Assembly: GCA_050289385.1 (NCBI GenBank)
Contig: JBNKFQ010000169.1
Coordinates: forward strand, 1 to 8,701
Direction: 5' to 3'
DNA: 8,701 nt
Source: JBNKFQ01 sp050289385
GTDB taxonomy: Bacteria > Pseudomonadota > Gammaproteobacteria > Pseudomonadales > Porticoccaceae
Under the pieces are notes generated by a model. That model made no database searches. It worked only from the letters and a program-made list of their open reading frames with translations, and was not told the DNA's origin. Each line of letters opens with the position of its first letter. Position 1 is the first letter of the stretch. The position numbers and the translations under genes are program-made. Below, one piece after another: positions 6,252 to 8,701 of this stretch.

Positions 6252-6287
6252 CATAATGTATATTATGTTAAATAATGTGTAATTCAA
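6252..6287 (-). promoter_or_regulatory. Possible lipoprotein promoter with overlapping dyad
   Basis: On the minus strand TTGAAT (6282-6287) and TAATAT (6260-6265) are 16 bases apart, each matching four of six consensus bases. The -10 lies within a dyad, CATAAT (6252-6257) and ATTATG (6262-6267) around four bases. The leader would be about 160 bases and would include the inverted repeat at 6144-6169. Confidence 0.25.
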
Positions 6288-6310
6288 ACATTTATGTGTA
6301 TGGATTCAGT

Positions 6311-6376
6311 CCGGTCACCGCCCTCACCCGCAAAACGGTATACACTGGCTACGACCTGGGTGAGGAATTTTACCGG
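6311..6376. repeat. Nested long inverted repeat
   Basis: The inner arms CCTCACCC (6322-6329) and GGGTGAGG (6358-6365) are a perfect 8-bp inverted repeat with a 28-base spacer. The outer arms CCGGT (6311-6315) and ACCGG (6372-6376) also pair, separated from the inner arms by six bases on each side, which would make a symmetrical internal loop. GTCCGGT recurs at 6309-6315 and 6406-6412. There is no T-run, so it is not a standard terminator. Confidence 0.5.
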
Positions 6377-6509
6377 CGGGATTTAGCGTAAGCATGTGTG
6401 TCTCTGTCCGGTTGGGCTGAGTAGTTCGGGTCTTGTTTTCTTTGCGCCAGAGTCAATAGAGTCGCGGGGCCGCCCTCTCCAGGCAACACAAAGCGGTGAT
6501 TCCAGTTTC

Positions 6510-8701
6510 TCACTCCTTGTGACTTTTTTCCCAGGGAATTGCTTTAGGCTGATGCGGTTTGGAGACGCCTTTTTTATGTTCGTAGGTTTTCCAGGCAAGA
6601 TCGATCAGGTAGACATGAATGGCTTCCACGTCTTCCACAGACAGAAGATCACTGAAATTACCCATACCCTTTTCCTGGCGGGTGCCTTTCAGCAGAATAT
6701 CGGAAAACTCGGCGTGCGCCGTTTCACCCATTCGTCTCAAGTCCGGAATACCACCGCCGCTGGTATCGTTATTGGCATGGCATTTACTGCAGTTCCGTAA
6801 AAACAGTTCGGCACCATGTGCTATTTGTGCCTTATCGCCACGTCGCATTAACGGTGGCATGGGAAACCCAATAGCGTCCCGAGTGACCTCGGCCCGAAGA
6901 GGCACTTTGCCGCCACCAAGCCGGAAGGAAACAATTCGGCCTTTATTGCCGTATTTGTAAGCGGCACTTCCCGGCAGGTGGCTTTGGCCTACCGCGCCAC
7001 CGATACCAGCCATGATGGCAACGTATTGCACACCATTTACTTCATAGGTCATCGGCGCCGCCATCATGCTGGTGCCAACTTGAATTTGTTTGAGTATTTT
7101 TCCGGTTACGGCATCCACTGCAACGAGGTCGCCGGTTGCACGCCCCTGGAAAACAAGGCCACCACCCGTGGTCATAACGCCCCCGCCATTCCACAGGGCA
7201 AATATATGGCCGGCCCATTGACCCGAGGTTTCCACTTCCCATACCGTTTTCTGGTTTATTGGGTCCCAGGCCCTTAAAAAACTTCGAATAACGCTATCGG
7301 GCTGTCCTTTGCCGAGTTCGTCCAGCGGAGGGAGCCCCTTGGCAGCTTCGCTATCAAACCCCCACTCCCCCGGGCTGGGGAAGACATAGTTTGACGCTGT
7401 ATTCAGGCCCCCTTTCTGATATTCAAAGGGCTTATCCGGCATGGCCCAGATAGAGCCGGATTCAAACGCCGGAATGTAAACCAGACCGGTATCGGGGTTG
7501 AACGCCATGGGCTGCCAGTTGTGGCCACCGACCGGGCTGGGGAAAACCAGTTTCGGCTCGTTAAAGTATACCCCCTGCCCGGTTTCAACCGGCCTGCCGG
7601 TTTCCAGGTCGACATGGCTGGCCCAGTTGACAGGTACAAATGGTTTGGCCGATAGGAGTTCGCCCGTCACTCGGTCCAGCACATAAAAAAAGCCATTCTT
7701 CGGGGCCTGCATAATGACTTTGCGTTTTTGGCCGCTGATTTCCAGGTCGGCCAGAATCATTTTTTGGGTGGCGGTAAAATCCCAGTTGTCGGCCGGTGTT
7801 GTTTGATAATGCCAAACCAAACGTCCGGTTTCGGGATTGAGCGCCAGGATCGAGGCCAGAAAAAGGTTATCGCCGCCTGCGGGGCTGCGCAGTTTCCTCG
7901 GATAGGGAGCTGCATTCCCGGTACCGACATAGAGCAGATTCAGTTCGGGGTCATAGGTCATCCCGTCCCAGACCGTCCCGCCAAGCCCAACTTGCCACAG
8001 GCTTTTTGGGTCCCAGGTTTTTGCGGCCCATTCCAGTTCGGGATGCTCAAAACCCAGATCGGGATTGCCGGGCACGGTAAAAAAGCGCCACACCTGTTTA
8101 CCGTTTTGTGTGTAATAAGCGGTCACATAACCACGTGCATCCAGTTCGGCACCGCTGTTGCCTATTACGACTACATCGCCGGCTATGTAGGGTGCGCCGG
8201 TAATGGTATAGCCACGCTCACGGTCGATAAACGTATCCGCTTTCCAGGCGACGGCCCCGGTTTTGGCATCCAGCGCGTAGAGATAGCCATCCAGTGATCC
8301 GACAAAAACCCGCCCTTTCCAAACGGCGAGGCCACGGTTGACGATGCCACAACAAACCTTGCGGAGAATATCGGGGTCGAGATCCGGCTCAAATTTCCAC
8401 AGTTCCTTCCCATTCGCTGCATTTACGGCGTACACGGCTCCTTTGGGTCCACTGCTGTACATACGGCCGTCCACCATAACCGGAGTGGCTTCAAAACCGT
8501 GGGTAGTATCAATCTCATAAGACCAGGCAAAGCCCAAACCTTGAACATTGTCGCTATTGATGCGGTTGAGAGGGGAATAATAGCTCTGCCGGTAGTCATG
8601 CCCGCTGGTAAGCCATTGTCCGGGCTCTTTGTGTTGCTGTAACAGCCTTTCTGTAGTAACCCATCCTGCTGCTTCCCCGGCTGCGTTTTCCGTCGTGGTA
8701 T
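6510..8701 (-). CDS. PQQ-dependent alcohol dehydrogenase with C-terminal cytochrome c (N-terminus outside window)
   Basis: A type II quinohaemoprotein alcohol dehydrogenase, a periplasmic enzyme that oxidises alcohols with PQQ and passes electrons to its own haem c. The frame is open from the stop at 6510-6512 to the window edge, giving 729 codons. It includes an N-terminal part before the TTG at 8537 (WLTSGHDYRQSYYSPLNRI) that matches the family, so that TTG is not the start. Propeller repeats such as AVNAANGKELW, ALDAKTGAVAW and ALNPETGRLVW are visible. The vicinal cysteines CC (8349-8354) fit the PQQ-site disulfide. Predicted calcium ligands are Glu (8145-8147) and Asn in GTGNA (7914-7916). 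The catalytic Asp in DNWDFT is at 7779-7781; a Thr two residues later suggests a calcium, not lanthanide, enzyme. The haem motif CSKCH is at 6777-6791 and the likely Met ligand at 6663-6665. No electron acceptor gene is in view. Confidence 0.95.
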   Translation of the reverse strand, partial: TTTENAAGEAAGWVTTERLLQQHKEPGQWLTSGHDYRQSYYSPLNRINSDNVQGLGFAWSYEIDTTHGFEATPVMVDGRMYSSGPKGAVYAVNAANGKELWKFEPDLDPDILRKVCCGIVNRGLAVWKGRVFVGSLDGYLYALDAKTGAVAWKADTFIDRERGYTITGAPYIAGDVVVIGNSGAELDARGYVTAYYTQNGKQVWRFFTVPGNPDLGFEHPELEWAAKTWDPKSLWQVGLGGTVWDGMTYDPELNLLYVGTGNAAPYPRKLRSPAGGDNLFLASILALNPETGRLVWHYQTTPADNWDFTATQKMILADLEISGQKRKVIMQAPKNGFFYVLDRVTGELLSAKPFVPVNWASHVDLETGRPVETGQGVYFNEPKLVFPSPVGGHNWQPMAFNPDTGLVYIPAFESGSIWAMPDKPFEYQKGGLNTASNYVFPSPGEWGFDSEAAKGLPPLDELGKGQPDSVIRSFLRAWDPINQKTVWEVETSGQWAGHIFALWNGGGVMTTGGGLVFQGRATGDLVAVDAVTGKILKQIQVGTSMMAAPMTYEVNGVQYVAIMAGIGGAVGQSHLPGSAAYKYGNKGRIVSFRLGGGKVPLRAEVTRDAIGFPMPPLMRRGDKAQIAHGAELFLRNCSKCHANNDTSGGGIPDLRRMGETAHAEFSDILLKGTRQEKGMGNFSDLLSVEDVEAIHVYLIDLAWKTYEHKKGVSKPHQPKAIPWEKSHKE

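Larger units (their letters stand above)
6091..6509. other. Gene-poor region between the lipoprotein and the PQQ dehydrogenase
   Basis: About 420 bases with no secure gene. The left half (6091-6300) is AT-rich and carries dyads and a possible promoter for the lipoprotein. The right half (about 6300-6509) is richer in GC and holds a nested inverted repeat. Short open frames exist on both strands in the right half, but none has a good start. Confidence 0.6.

Noticed and set aside
6383..6598. 71-codon minus-strand ORF
   Set aside because: It overlaps the last 89 bases of the dehydrogenase gene in another frame. Its peptide looks basic and low-grade. The DNA segment is of interest, the protein probably is not real.
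6396..6800. 134-codon plus-strand ORF
   Set aside because: It has no ribosome binding site and more than half of it is antisense to the haem-domain end of the dehydrogenase gene, whose frame is clearly the coding one.
7728..8297. 189-codon plus-strand ORF
   Set aside because: It lies wholly antisense to the PQQ propeller domain and reflects its codon pattern.
1..8701. CRISPR, tRNA, rRNA, insertion sequence or defence system
   Set aside because: I saw no spaced direct-repeat array, no tRNA cloverleaf or rRNA signature, no transposase or integrase motif and no recognisable defence genes.

Overview
The window looks like the chromosome of a free-living, probably marine or aquatic Gammaproteobacterium. 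Support comes from moderate base composition, AGGAG-type ribosome binding sites, and the gene types: gammaproteobacterial-style glutathione reductase, YegD-like Hsp70, an exported Bcp/PrxQ-type peroxiredoxin and a soluble PQQ/cytochrome c alcohol dehydrogenase. A Cellvibrionales-like lineage would fit, but that is an impression, not a placement.

Layout. 65-1423 (+): glutathione reductase gor, complete. 1424-1694: spacer with one possible 16-codon mini-ORF. 1695-2135 and 2143-2595 (+): a probable two-gene unit, a two-helix DUF3592-type membrane protein followed 7 nt later by a soluble DUF2267-like protein. 2631-2888 (-): an 85-residue membrane-anchored protein, divergent from 3029-3571 (+), an exported thiol peroxidase. 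3600-3619: a hairpin shared by the convergent peroxiredoxin and Hsp70 genes. 3626-5107 (-): an Hsp70-family ATPase without a peptide-binding domain. 5108-5715: about 600 bases with no secure gene, holding one doubtful ORF, a 13-nt-period triplicate, an inverted-repeat cluster around a possible promoter and two tandem hairpins. 5716-6090 (-): a small lipoprotein. 6091-6509: about 420 bases without a secure gene, containing dyads and a nested long inverted repeat. 6510-8701 (-): a type II quinohaemoprotein alcohol dehydrogenase, cut off at its N-terminus by the window edge.

Working together. Two genes deal with thiol and peroxide chemistry, glutathione reductase in the cytoplasm and the peroxiredoxin in the periplasm, but they are not in one operon. 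The PQQ dehydrogenase oxidises alcohols in the periplasm and passes electrons through its own haem domain to the respiratory chain. The remaining genes look like envelope or housekeeping functions without a shared pathway.

No CRISPR array, transposase, integrase, phage gene, toxin-antitoxin pair, tRNA or rRNA is visible. I see no convincing new multi-gene system. The least explained part is the non-coding segment at about 6300-6510, which has paired inverted repeats and runs up to the 3' end of the dehydrogenase gene; it may be a dispersed repeat or a structured RNA.
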